Shown: one piece after another, positions 9,737 through 17,193 of the stretch
Layout: each line of letters opens with the position of its first letter
How positions within the stretch are numbered: position 1 is the stretch's first letter
From: Crocosphaera chwakensis CCY0110
GTDB taxonomy: Bacteria > Cyanobacteriota > Cyanobacteriia > Cyanobacteriales > Microcystaceae
Length of the DNA stretch: 64,000 bases
Direction: 5' to 3'
Assembly: GCF_000169335.1 (NCBI RefSeq)
Contig: NZ_AAXW01000013.1
Location: 1-64,000, forward strand
Program-made: the position numbers and the translations under genes
The notes under the pieces: model-generated
What the model was told of the DNA's origin: nothing
Seen by the model: only the letters and a program-made list of their open reading frames with translations
The model's database searches: none

Positions 9737-10351
9737 ATGATATCTAAACAAACATTAGAGATCCGTTGGTATGGTTTATGCTTATTACCATCAAATATTT
9801 GCAACTGGTTTCAGTCTGATTGTCCTGGCAAAATTTTAGATCAGGTCAATAGTAGAATAGATTACTATTTATGTGCAAACAATAATCATTCCATGAGTGT
9901 GAAATTAAGAGAAAATGTCTTAGAAATGAAATGGAAAGATAATAATTTTGATTCTGTTAGGTTGAATTTAGCTGAAGATTGTAACAGTAGTTGGCAAGGT
10001 TTTATTGAAAGATGGATAAAATGGAGACATAACAAACCATTATCTTCTGATTTGCAGAAAATCGTAAAAAACAATATAAATAATCCTACTTGGATAGCCG
10101 TTCATAAGACAAGATGGCAAAAACTGTATCAAAATGTAGAAATTGAAATTAGTGAAATCAAAATTAATCGAAAATACTATTGGAGTTTAGCCTTTGAAAT
10201 GGAAGAAACCTTAGAAAACTCAATTGATACTTTTCAGCAAGCCATTACCGATGTTTATAAAACAGTCAATCAATTACAGTTAGAAAATGATCAGTGTTAT
10301 GCCTATCCTAGTTTACTACTGAAGCACTTATCAGCCATTGGTTACTCGTAA
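9737..10351 (+). CDS. Conserved-looking hypothetical protein, possible CYTH-like fold
   Basis: A 204-residue soluble protein I do not recognise with confidence. It begins EIRWYG and later has KTRWQKLYQNVEIEISEIKINRKYYWSLAFEMEE, an alternation of charged beta strands reminiscent of CYTH/triphosphate-tunnel enzymes (EIEI pattern, strand-rich core). However, the canonical ExExK motif is not at the N-terminus, so the assignment is only a suggestion. No signal peptide or membrane segment. It lies between the small acidic gene and transaldolase on the same strand, with separate spacing on both sides. Confidence 0.6.
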   Translation: MISKQTLEIRWYGLCLLPSNICNWFQSDCPGKILDQVNSRIDYYLCANNNHSMSVKLRENVLEMKWKDNNFDSVRLNLAEDCNSSWQGFIERWIKWRHNKPLSSDLQKIVKNNINNPTWIAVHKTRWQKLYQNVEIEISEIKINRKYYWSLAFEMEETLENSIDTFQQAITDVYKTVNQLQLENDQCYAYPSLLLKHLSAIGYS

Positions 10352-10541
10352 CTGAGCAGTAATAACTGTTCAATACTACACTTATTCTTATGTCTTTTGG
10401 TAGAAGTGATAAATATCTATTTTTTTTAGAATTATAAACAGGGATAGCATTAAAAAACAAAAGACGATGTAAAAAAGCATTCAATTTCATAAACCACACA
10501 GTAGAGAAAATAATTGTTAATTTTTAGGAGATAAAAAACTT

Positions 10542-11693
10542 ATGAGTCCCAACCCTTTATTAGAGATGCAAAACTATGGTCAAAGTATCTGGATGGATAA
10601 TTTAACCCGTGAAGCCATAGAAACAGGGGAACTCAATCAACTAATAGAAAACCGTGGTTTACGTGGATTGACTTCTAATCCAGCCATTTTTGAAAAGGCA
10701 ATAACAGAGAGCGATCGCTACGATCAAGCTATTAAATCCGGCCACGAAGAAGAAAAATCTAATCAAGAAATTTATGAATCTTTAGTCTTTGAAGATATCC
10801 GTAAAGCTTGTGATATTTTCCATCCTATCTATGAAGAATCAAACGGGTTAGATGGATATGTAAGTATTGAAGTTTCTCCTCACCTTGCTCATGATATTAA
10901 AGGAACCATTGCCGAAGCAATTCACTTTTATGAGGCAATTGATAAAGAAAATGTCATGATTAAAGTGCCAGGAACCTTTGAAGGATTTGCAGCCATTGAA
11001 CAGTTAATTAGTCGGGGAATTAATGTCAATGTAACCTTGTTATTCTCAGTGGATAACTATCAACAAGCAGCTTGGGCTTATATTAGAGGCTTAGAAACCA
11101 GGGTTAAAAATAATCAACCAATTGATAATATTGCTTCGGTTGCCAGCTTTTTCCTCAGTCGTATCGATACAAAAGTAGATAAAAGAATTGAACAGAGAAT
11201 CCGAGAATTAGGAACAGAAAGTTTAAATAAATCCGTCCGTCTACGGGAACTTAAAGGGGATATAGCAGTCGCTAATGCCAAAATAGCCTATCAAACCTTT
11301 AAAGATATTATTGCTAGTCCTCGCTGGAAAGCATTAGAAGAAAAAGGTGCAAACTTTCAGAGACTTTTATGGGCAAGTACCAGCACAAAAGATCCTGACT
11401 ATAGTGATGTTAAATATGTCAACGAATTAGTCGGAGAACATACTATTAATACCTTACCTTCTAATACCTTAGAAGCTTGTGCTGATCACTGCGATCTGAG
11501 TCCAAAACGTATCGAAGCTGACGTAGATGAAGCTTATCAAGTGTTTGAAACTTTGAAACATCCTGATATTAACATTGACATGGATCAAGTGCTTGATGAA
11601 TTACTCAAAGAAGGAATCGAGAAATTTGTTAAGCCTTATGATTCTTTGCTAGAATCTATCGAAAATCAAGCGAAGCAATTAACTCCTAGTTAA
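10542..11693 (+). CDS. tal: Transaldolase
   Basis: Cytosolic transaldolase moving a dihydroxyacetone unit between sedoheptulose-7-phosphate and erythrose-4-phosphate in the pentose phosphate pathway. Visible motifs: IWMDNLTREAIETGEL and GLRGLTSNPAIFEKAI near the N-terminus, GYVSIEVSPHLA, and ENVMIKVPGTFEG containing the Schiff-base lysine, then NVNVTLLFSVDNYQQ. At 383 residues it belongs to the longer transaldolase subtype found in cyanobacteria and actinobacteria. The start is supported by TTAGGAG placed about 10 bases before the ATG. A strong hairpin terminator follows. Confidence 0.95.
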   Translation: MSPNPLLEMQNYGQSIWMDNLTREAIETGELNQLIENRGLRGLTSNPAIFEKAITESDRYDQAIKSGHEEEKSNQEIYESLVFEDIRKACDIFHPIYEESNGLDGYVSIEVSPHLAHDIKGTIAEAIHFYEAIDKENVMIKVPGTFEGFAAIEQLISRGINVNVTLLFSVDNYQQAAWAYIRGLETRVKNNQPIDNIASVASFFLSRIDTKVDKRIEQRIRELGTESLNKSVRLRELKGDIAVANAKIAYQTFKDIIASPRWKALEEKGANFQRLLWASTSTKDPDYSDVKYVNELVGEHTINTLPSNTLEACADHCDLSPKRIEADVDEAYQVFETLKHPDINIDMDQVLDELLKEGIEKFVKPYDSLLESIENQAKQLTPS

Positions 11694-11731
11694 AAGCCTG
11701 ATAGTTATACAAAAAAGAAATAACTTGTATA

Positions 11732-11757
11732 ATACCTCTCCATTTTAGGAGAGGTAT
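11732..11757. terminator. Bidirectional terminator between tal and the pterin dehydratase gene
   Basis: Perfect 10-bp stem ATACCTCTCC / GGAGAGGTAT with a 6-base loop, between convergent genes; A/T-rich on both sides. Confidence 0.7.
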
Positions 11758-11782
11758 ACTATTATTAATTCAATACATATTC

Positions 11783-12187
11783 TTATTTATTAGCTAATTC
11801 ATTAGCTTTTTGAGCTAATTCTAAATCCTTGTTAGTAATACCCCCTGCATCATGGCTAGTTAAATCAATAGTGACACGATTATAAACATTACACCATTCA
11901 GGATGATGCCCCATTGATTCAGCCACTAACGCAACACTAGACATAAAACCGAAGGCTTCTACAAAAGAATTAAATTGAAATTCACGATGTAATTTGCCGT
12001 CTTTTTCTGTCCAACCCTCTAGTTGTTTTAATTGATCTTTTATGTCGTCAGTTGATAATACGGTAGCGTTACTCATAATCATCTCATTGTTAACAGCAAC
12101 AGCTAGATTAGTAGAAGAATGAAAGGGATTAATATTGCTTATTGTCAGCATAAAAATAATCATCACAACTAATAGCAATCCTTTCAT
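11783..12187 (-). CDS. 4a-hydroxytetrahydrobiopterin dehydratase (PCD/DCoH family), possibly exported
   Basis: Pterin-4a-carbinolamine dehydratase family enzyme, which dehydrates 4a-hydroxytetrahydropterin to recycle the pterin cofactor. The family core runs from about residue 45 (LEGWTEKDGKLHREFQFNSFVEAFGFM) to VTIDLTSHDAGGITNKDLELA, with the catalytic HHPEWCNVYNRV motif intact. The odd point is the first about 35 residues, a strongly hydrophobic stretch (LLLVVMIIFMLTI) like a signal peptide or anchor. Translation could instead start at Met36 (12082) or Met38 (12076), giving a standard about 97-residue cytosolic enzyme; neither internal start has a strong ribosome site. Divergent from queC, convergent with tal. 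Confidence 0.88.
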   Translation of the reverse strand: MKGLLLVVMIIFMLTISNINPFHSSTNLAVAVNNEMIMSNATVLSTDDIKDQLKQLEGWTEKDGKLHREFQFNSFVEAFGFMSSVALVAESMGHHPEWCNVYNRVTIDLTSHDAGGITNKDLELAQKANELANK

Positions 12188-12339
12188 TTCATTAACCTAC
12201 AGTATCTAACACTTTTTCTTTTATTAGCTTAGCAAAAAATTGATGATTTCTGGTAATCAATTATCGCAAATATAACTCCAATAGGATAGGATAGTTATGA
12301 AAAAATTATGATAATCTTTCTATCGTTTATTTCTTTGCT

Positions 12340-13035
12340 ATGATTCATAAACCTCTTGCCGTTGTTCTTTTATCAGGAGGCTTAGACTCTGCAACCTCAG
12401 CAGCGATAGCCATTGACCAAGGCTATGAAGTGATTGCCCTGTCCCTACGCTATGGACAACGACACCAACGGGAGTTAAACGCAGCCCAAACCATTGCTCA
12501 AGCCCTGAATATCTCTAAACACTACATCATTGATGTCAATATCGCTCAATGGGGAGGCTCATCTTTAACGGATAGTTCCTTATCTTTACCTCAGAGTGGT
12601 GTTGATACCACCGTTATCCCTTCGACCTATGTTCCTGGCAGAAATACCGTTTTTATTGCCTTAGCCCTGTCCTTAGCCGAAGCAAAAGGCGCACAAGCCA
12701 TTTATTTAGGCATCAACGCCGTCGATTATTCTGGTTATCCCGACTGTCGCCCTGACTATCTCCAAGCCTATCAAACCTTGGCTAATCTTTCCTCAAAAGC
12801 GGGACTCGAAGGAAAAGCCCCATTACTGACCGCTCCCTTGATCACAAAAACAAAAGTCGATATTATAAAAGATGCTATTAAATTAGGGGTTCCTATTGCT
12901 AAAACTTGGTCATGCTATCAAGGAAAACCAGAACCCTGTGGACTCTGCGATTCCTGCCGTATCCGCGATCGCGCTTTAATTGAAGCCGGATACCCTGAGT
13001 TAGCCACAGTTAAAGGTAGAGAATTTTATGAATAA
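12340..13035 (+). CDS. queC: 7-cyano-7-deazaguanine synthase QueC
   Basis: ATP-dependent enzyme converting 7-carboxy-7-deazaguanine and ammonia to preQ0, the precursor of queuosine in tRNA. Visible: PP-loop ATPase motif SGGLDS at residues 12-17, the substrate region GRNTVFIALALSLAEAKGA, LGINAVDYSGYPDCRP, and the zinc site formed by Cys192, Cys200, Cys203 and Cys206 near the C-terminus. Length of 231 residues is normal. No other queuosine gene is nearby. It is divergent from the pterin dehydratase gene; cpcT follows about 110 bases downstream on the same strand. Confidence 0.96.
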   Translation: MIHKPLAVVLLSGGLDSATSAAIAIDQGYEVIALSLRYGQRHQRELNAAQTIAQALNISKHYIIDVNIAQWGGSSLTDSSLSLPQSGVDTTVIPSTYVPGRNTVFIALALSLAEAKGAQAIYLGINAVDYSGYPDCRPDYLQAYQTLANLSSKAGLEGKAPLLTAPLITKTKVDIIKDAIKLGVPIAKTWSCYQGKPEPCGLCDSCRIRDRALIEAGYPELATVKGREFYE

Positions 13036-13147
13036 TTAGTAATTAATAGCTAAAGAATTGATTACATAATTATTTGATATTTGCTCACTATTCAAGATAC
13101 AATCAAAATTGTCTTAACTTTTTATTGGTTTAAATGTAATAAGTATT

Positions 13148-13738
13148 ATGTCTCACGCCACAGATATAAAAACCTTAGCCCGTTGGATGTGTTCTGATTT
13201 TAGTAATCAAGAACAAGCCTTTGAAAATCCTCCTTTTTATGCACATATTCGGGTTTGTATTCGTCCTTTACCTGTCGATAATTTTCCTGAACCTAGTTTA
13301 TTTTTAGAACAAGCTTATGATTATGCGTTAAATCAACCCTATCGAGTACGAGTATTACAATTAAAAATTGTTGATAACAGAATTGAATTAGAAAATTATA
13401 AACTGAAAGAGAAAGAAGCTTTTTTAGGGGCATCTCGTCAACCAGAAAAATTAAAAGAAATAACCCCTGATGATATCGAATTAATGCAGGGGTGTGATAT
13501 GTTTGTTGATTGGACAGGAACCAGTTTTAAAGGAACAGTTAAACCAGGAAGAAATTGCCGTATTGTTCGTAAGGGAAAAGAAACTTATTTAGATAATAGT
13601 TTTGAAATTAATGAGCATCAATTAATTAGCCTTGATCGCGGTTATGATCCTGTTACAAATGAATTAGTTTGGGGATCAGTTGCCGGTCCATTTCACTTTG
13701 AACGTCGTCAAAGTTTTGCCGATGAAGTTAAATTTTAA
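13148..13738 (+). CDS. cpcT: Phycobiliprotein chromophore lyase CpcT/CpeT family
   Basis: Lyase that attaches a bilin to a cysteine (Cys153-equivalent) of the beta subunit of phycocyanin or phycoerythrocyanin. The whole 196-residue protein matches the family: LARWMCSDFSNQEQAFENPPFYAHIRV at the start, LFLEQAYDYALNQPYRVRVLQL, CDMFVDWTGTSFKGTVKPG in the middle, and DRGYDPVTNELVWGSVAGPFHFER near the end. The fold is a calycin-like beta barrel with no signal peptide. No phycobilisome structural gene is adjacent. It converges with a small secreted-protein gene, with only four bases between stops. Confidence 0.92.
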   Translation: MSHATDIKTLARWMCSDFSNQEQAFENPPFYAHIRVCIRPLPVDNFPEPSLFLEQAYDYALNQPYRVRVLQLKIVDNRIELENYKLKEKEAFLGASRQPEKLKEITPDDIELMQGCDMFVDWTGTSFKGTVKPGRNCRIVRKGKETYLDNSFEINEHQLISLDRGYDPVTNELVWGSVAGPFHFERRQSFADEVKF

Positions 13739-13742
13739 AGTA

Positions 13743-14138
13743 TTAATTAGGGTTAATTCTACCCCCATTTAAAACTTGATCAATGCGTATTTGATGGGGA
13801 GATTTTTGTGGTTCATTATCACCTCCTATCATTTGGGTACAAGTCGGACTACTAAAACAAGCTTGAATATCTTTTTCGGTTTCTTCCCTAGCAGAAACTT
13901 CAGGATCTTTCTTGTTTTCTAAATCTGTATTTTCTTCAGGAGTTGAGTCAGAATTAACAGGGGTAGAAGGAACAATATTAGGTTCAGATGAAGGGGAACA
14001 TAACCCAGATAAATCAATTGTATTCCCTGCTTGATCAACTCCATAACAACGAGGAGAAGCTTGAACCCTAGAAGTCATAGCAGAGATCCCCATTAAAGAA
14101 GAGAAAATTAATAAACCAGTGGTAAAAAATCGTTGCAT
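13743..14138 (-). CDS. Small exported hypothetical protein
   Basis: A 131-residue protein with a signal peptide (residues about 1-27, ending RVQA). A short cysteine-containing motif follows (RCYGVDQAGNTIDLSGLC), then a Ser/Pro/Glu-rich linker and a C-terminal part with a second cysteine pair (CFSSPTC). The RCYGVD-AGN-IDLSGLC motif looks like one recurring in small secreted cyanobacterial proteins, but I know no function. It is transcribed towards cpcT, with stop codons four bases apart. Confidence 0.7.
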   Translation of the reverse strand: MQRFFTTGLLIFSSLMGISAMTSRVQASPRCYGVDQAGNTIDLSGLCSPSSEPNIVPSTPVNSDSTPEENTDLENKKDPEVSAREETEKDIQACFSSPTCTQMIGGDNEPQKSPHQIRIDQVLNGGRINPN

Positions 14139-14233
14139 AAATTTTGCCTATCATCGGATCAGTATTCACTGCGATCGTAATAGTTAATGATCATGATAGA
14201 CATCGCCAAATTTACGGAAACAGTTGATTAAAA

Positions 14234-14800
14234 TTAGTTAAGCTCTTGAGAAATATTGAACTTAGGTTGAATAACAGTTGGCACTAATTGTAAAATTTGA
14301 TCAACAACATCATTAGGGGTTTGGTGTTGATCAATGATAATTTGTAAATCACTTTGAGCGTATAAAGAGTGACGTTCCTCTAATAAAGATTGTAACTTCA
14401 ATTGTAAATCTGTTTCTTGCAAGAGGGGACGAGTGGTATTTTTAGCTAAACGTTTGTTTAGAACAGATACAGGAGCATCTAACCAAATAATCAAACCATG
14501 ATGTAAATAACTCCAATTGATTGACTTTAAAACAATTCCACCACCGGTTGCAATAACACTCTTAGTGCAAGAAGATAACTCTGAAAGAACCTGACTTTCA
14601 AGATCACGAAATGTTTCTTCTCCTTGGGTAGCAAAAATATTAGTAATACTTTGTTTTGTCACTTTTTCAATTAACACATCAGTATCAAAAAAACGATAAT
14701 TCAAACGCTGTGCTAATTTTTTACCCACTGTTGTTTTACCGGTTCCCATCATACCAATGAGAAATACATTAACCCCTTGAAGTAGATTTTCCGTAGTCAT
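14234..14800 (-). CDS. aroK: Shikimate kinase
   Basis: Phosphorylates shikimate at the 3-hydroxyl in the aromatic amino-acid pathway. The P-loop GMMGTGKTT is at residues 16-24. It is followed by the shikimate-binding region with the FDTD-LIE motif, TGGGIVL in the middle (glycine-rich substrate loop), and the lid region RPLLQ. Length of 188 residues is normal. The gene starts about 105 bases from the divergent CARF-HEPN-mCpol gene; the long inverted repeat at 14836-14884 lies in the gap. Confidence 0.95.
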   Translation of the reverse strand: MTTENLLQGVNVFLIGMMGTGKTTVGKKLAQRLNYRFFDTDVLIEKVTKQSITNIFATQGEETFRDLESQVLSELSSCTKSVIATGGGIVLKSINWSYLHHGLIIWLDAPVSVLNKRLAKNTTRPLLQETDLQLKLQSLLEERHSLYAQSDLQIIIDQHQTPNDVVDQILQLVPTVIQPKFNISQELN

Positions 14801-14835
14801 TATTAAATCTCTGAGTAAGTCAACAGACTTAATTA

Positions 14836-14884
14836 TACTTTATTAAAGCACTATAGCTTTTTTAAGCTATACTTTAATAAAGTA
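14836..14884. repeat. Long two-part inverted repeat upstream of the CARF-HEPN-mCpol gene
   Basis: Outer arms TACTTTATTAAAG (14836-14848) and CTTTAATAAAGTA (14872-14884) are perfect 13-bp complements. Inner arms TATAGCTT (14852-14859) and AAGCTATA (14864-14871) are perfect 8-bp complements around a TTTT loop, with a 3-base bulge on the left side only. It ends 21 bases before the ATG of the downstream gene and 36 bases before the divergent aroK start. Possible roles are an operator for a dimeric regulator, a structured 5' leader, or a terminator isolating the divergent units; no T-tract follows on either strand, so a simple terminator is the least likely. Confidence 0.85.
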
Positions 14885-14905
14885 ATTTATAAGTATTTTT
14901 CCAAT

Positions 14906-16378
14906 ATGACAAGCTTAATTGTCCTTGGTAATATTAATCGTTTTACATTTGCAAATTCTATAATTGTCGCTAATGCTAGAGTAAAAAAAAGCTTTGATCA
15001 ACCTTTAACCAATATATTTGTTATCCATTCTAAAGATTCCTATATTAAGTTAAAGGATAATGAAGATTGGATAAATTATATAGAAACTAATGGAATAAGT
15101 CGAGAATTGTTTGTTGAAAAGATAATTGAGATCACAGAAGAACCATCTTCGATAGAAAAGTTCGTTGATTATCTTGAGTTCATTTTTAAAGGCATACCAA
15201 ATGGTAAAAATTTAATTGTTGATCTTACAAATGGCACCTCATTCCAGAAAAACTTACTGTCAATAGCTTCTTACATACTTGATATAAAACATCAATATCT
15301 AATTGATGTTTCAAAATTATTTAAGATAACTGAAGAAAGAGGATTTTTACCAGTTGATATTTTGTTAGATTGCTATACTTTAGCCCCTGATAGCACTAGA
15401 TTTGATAGTATTACATATTTGAATCTTTCCGAAATAGTACGTTACAAAAAAATTATAGAACATCAAACAAATAAATATATAGCTATTGATCCAGATGCCT
15501 CTGATGATGAGTTTTTTAAGAATAACTTAAGTCATTCTATTCAGTTAAAATTACAAGGCGATCAAAGTAAAGATAATGCTATTTATCGAATAGCAGCTTC
15601 CTCAATTTCAGCGAGTGTAGAAGATTTAATTCGTCTTCTTATTAATAAGTTTATGCTAGTTAACTTTGCCGACGGAGTGGATCGAAAAACTTTTGGACAG
15701 AAGCTAAAAATTATTGAGGCTAAATTTGAACATGATACTCCAGCTGACTTTGATATAGAGTTTTTTAGAAAGTTCAATGATTTTATGTTGTACTTAAGAA
15801 ATAGTTCTACACATAAAGGTCAACTTTTAACTCCTTCAGAAAAGTTCAAAGCAGAACTTTCTGTAATAATGGCTTTTCCTTTTATCGACTTTTATACAGA
15901 TATTGTCTATGATGCGTTATCGAAGAGTAAACTTACTAAAAAACCACAAAAAATAAGGAAACTAACTGATAATGATATTTTACCAGAAGAAGAATTATAT
16001 TATGGCTTAGATGGAGATGATACAGGAAAAATTTTAGAAGAACTTTTTTTAGCTTGTAGCGATGAAGCTAAATTTCGTAAATCAAGCAAACAAATAACTA
16101 AGGCAATTTCCAAAATTGCTGGATTTATTCGTAAGACACTGAATCAAAATTCAATTATATTTGAGGCAGGTGATGATCTTTTATTTAAAGGTAATCTTGG
16201 AAAGGAAATATTGTTAGAAATACAGGCTATGTACTCACAATTAACATCAGGGATAACAACATCAGGGCTAACCTGTTCAATTGGATACGGACGCTCATTT
16301 CAAGAAGTTTATTTAGCCTTGAAACTTGCAAAAACGCAGCCAGGAAAAAATGCTATTGTTGGAATTGAGCTTTGCTAA
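14906..16378 (+). CDS. CARF-like / HEPN / mCpol (minimal CRISPR polymerase) fusion protein
   Basis: A 490-residue protein that reads as three joined modules. (1) Residues about 1-175: Rossmann-like domain of CARF character, strand-helix alternation with IFVIHSKDSY and LIVDLTNGTSFQKN (106-115), resembling the D-T-G-G-T-K ligand loop of CARF sensors. (2) About 210-335: all-helical HEPN-like domain with the catalytic RN-x3-H motif at Arg298, Asn299 and His303 (RNSSTH). (3) About 364-490: Cas10/GGDEF-type palm of the mCpol kind, with YGLDGDDTG (Asp369, Asp371, Asp372), AGDDLLF (Asp423, Asp424), and the late SIGYGRS followed by LALKLAKTQPGKN. Catalytic residues of modules 2 and 3 look intact. Inference: module 3 makes a cyclic nucleotide, module 1 senses it, and module 2 cleaves RNA. 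No CRISPR array, cas gene or separate effector is adjacent. Composition is AT-rich like the neighbours. Confidence 0.82.
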   Translation: MTSLIVLGNINRFTFANSIIVANARVKKSFDQPLTNIFVIHSKDSYIKLKDNEDWINYIETNGISRELFVEKIIEITEEPSSIEKFVDYLEFIFKGIPNGKNLIVDLTNGTSFQKNLLSIASYILDIKHQYLIDVSKLFKITEERGFLPVDILLDCYTLAPDSTRFDSITYLNLSEIVRYKKIIEHQTNKYIAIDPDASDDEFFKNNLSHSIQLKLQGDQSKDNAIYRIAASSISASVEDLIRLLINKFMLVNFADGVDRKTFGQKLKIIEAKFEHDTPADFDIEFFRKFNDFMLYLRNSSTHKGQLLTPSEKFKAELSVIMAFPFIDFYTDIVYDALSKSKLTKKPQKIRKLTDNDILPEEELYYGLDGDDTGKILEELFLACSDEAKFRKSSKQITKAISKIAGFIRKTLNQNSIIFEAGDDLLFKGNLGKEILLEIQAMYSQLTSGITTSGLTCSIGYGRSFQEVYLALKLAKTQPGKNAIVGIELC

Positions 16379-16557
16379 ATATGCGATCATAAGTAATTAC
16401 ACCAGGATTTCAGTACACTCGAAAAATACGCTGTTAAGTTGTTTTACTGAAAATATCCTAAGTTTGCGCTCTAAATTTTAAGCTTTATTCCAAAGTGTTC
16501 TAGAATACAATTTTCATTGTTAGGATAGGGATCTTGAGAATTCTATCGAAAAATCCT

Positions 16558-17049
16558 ATGAATCAAGCTGTCGTTGCTGTTATGGATGGAACCAAAGCCC
16601 GTTTCTTTACCCTAGAAGAGGCTGAATTTCCTGAATACGAGTCAAGTCCTAATTTAGTAGAACACGAATGTTTAACTAATACTGCTAAAGAAATGGCAGG
16701 ACGAGAACTATGGGCCAATACCAAAGGCCGTAACCGAGGAGCGCGCACTCAAGGCCATGGTTATGACGATCATCGTAGTAACCATCTCAGCGAATATGAA
16801 CGCAACTTTGCTAAGGATATTAGTCAAAAACTGACAGACTGTCTTCAGCAATGGGAGTCCCGTTTTATTCTTTTAGTAGCTGAACCTCAGATGTTAGGAT
16901 TGGTTCGTGAGTCTTTATCTCCTAATCTCCCCAAAGGTATTAAACTCGAAGAATTAGCAAAAGACCTTTGTAAACTCAGACCCTCAGAACTCCATGAATA
17001 TTTAGCCCACAAAAATTTAGTCCCTGCTCGTAAATCTGTGGTACTTTAA
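16558..17049 (+). CDS. Host attachment family protein (baeRF-like)
   Basis: A 163-residue protein matching the family labelled 'protein required for attachment to host cells', related to bacterial homologues of the archaeo-eukaryotic release factor eRF1. Visible: AVVAVMDGTKARFFTLE at the start, the family core ENTKGRNRGAR-HGYDDHR-like region (here RNRGARTQGHGYDDHR), FAKDISQKL and LLVAEPQMLGLVRESL. The frame extends upstream to a TTG at 16534 with a purine-rich TAGGATAGGG just before it, so that start is possible. The ATG at 16558 is chosen because the recognisable domain begins there. The biological role is not established despite the family name. It lies downstream of the CARF-HEPN-mCpol gene, but 179 bases apart. 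Confidence 0.8.
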   Translation: MNQAVVAVMDGTKARFFTLEEAEFPEYESSPNLVEHECLTNTAKEMAGRELWANTKGRNRGARTQGHGYDDHRSNHLSEYERNFAKDISQKLTDCLQQWESRFILLVAEPQMLGLVRESLSPNLPKGIKLEELAKDLCKLRPSELHEYLAHKNLVPARKSVVL

Positions 17050-17058
17050 TAAACTTCT

Positions 17059-17139
17059 CCCCACTATCACGGACATCTCACGGGGCGGAAGCGGTTCCGC
17101 CCCCGTGTCCTCAACTTTTTGCTGTAGTGGGGTGTTTTT
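17059..17139 (+). terminator. GC-rich multi-stem terminator after the host attachment family gene
   Basis: Nested inverted repeats: outer CCCCACTA (17059-17066) with TAGTGGGG (17125-17132), middle GGACA with TGTCC, and inner GGGGCGGAA with TTCCGCCCC around GCGG. A T-rich stretch (TGTTTTTA) follows the outer arm. Strikingly GC-rich for this genome, starting 10 bases after the stop codon. Confidence 0.7.
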
Positions 17140-17193
17140 ACAAATCCTTTACAATTAAGTGGTAACTGCTCACTGATCACTGGTAACTGACAT

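Noticed and set aside
10308..10499. Minus-strand 63-codon frame after the 9737 gene
   Set aside because: Overlaps the upstream gene's 3' end, has no ribosome site, and its composition is not protein-like.
14801..16557. Possible CRISPR array or cas genes around the mCpol protein
   Set aside because: No regularly spaced direct repeats and no cas-like frames on either side; the system looks CRISPR-independent.
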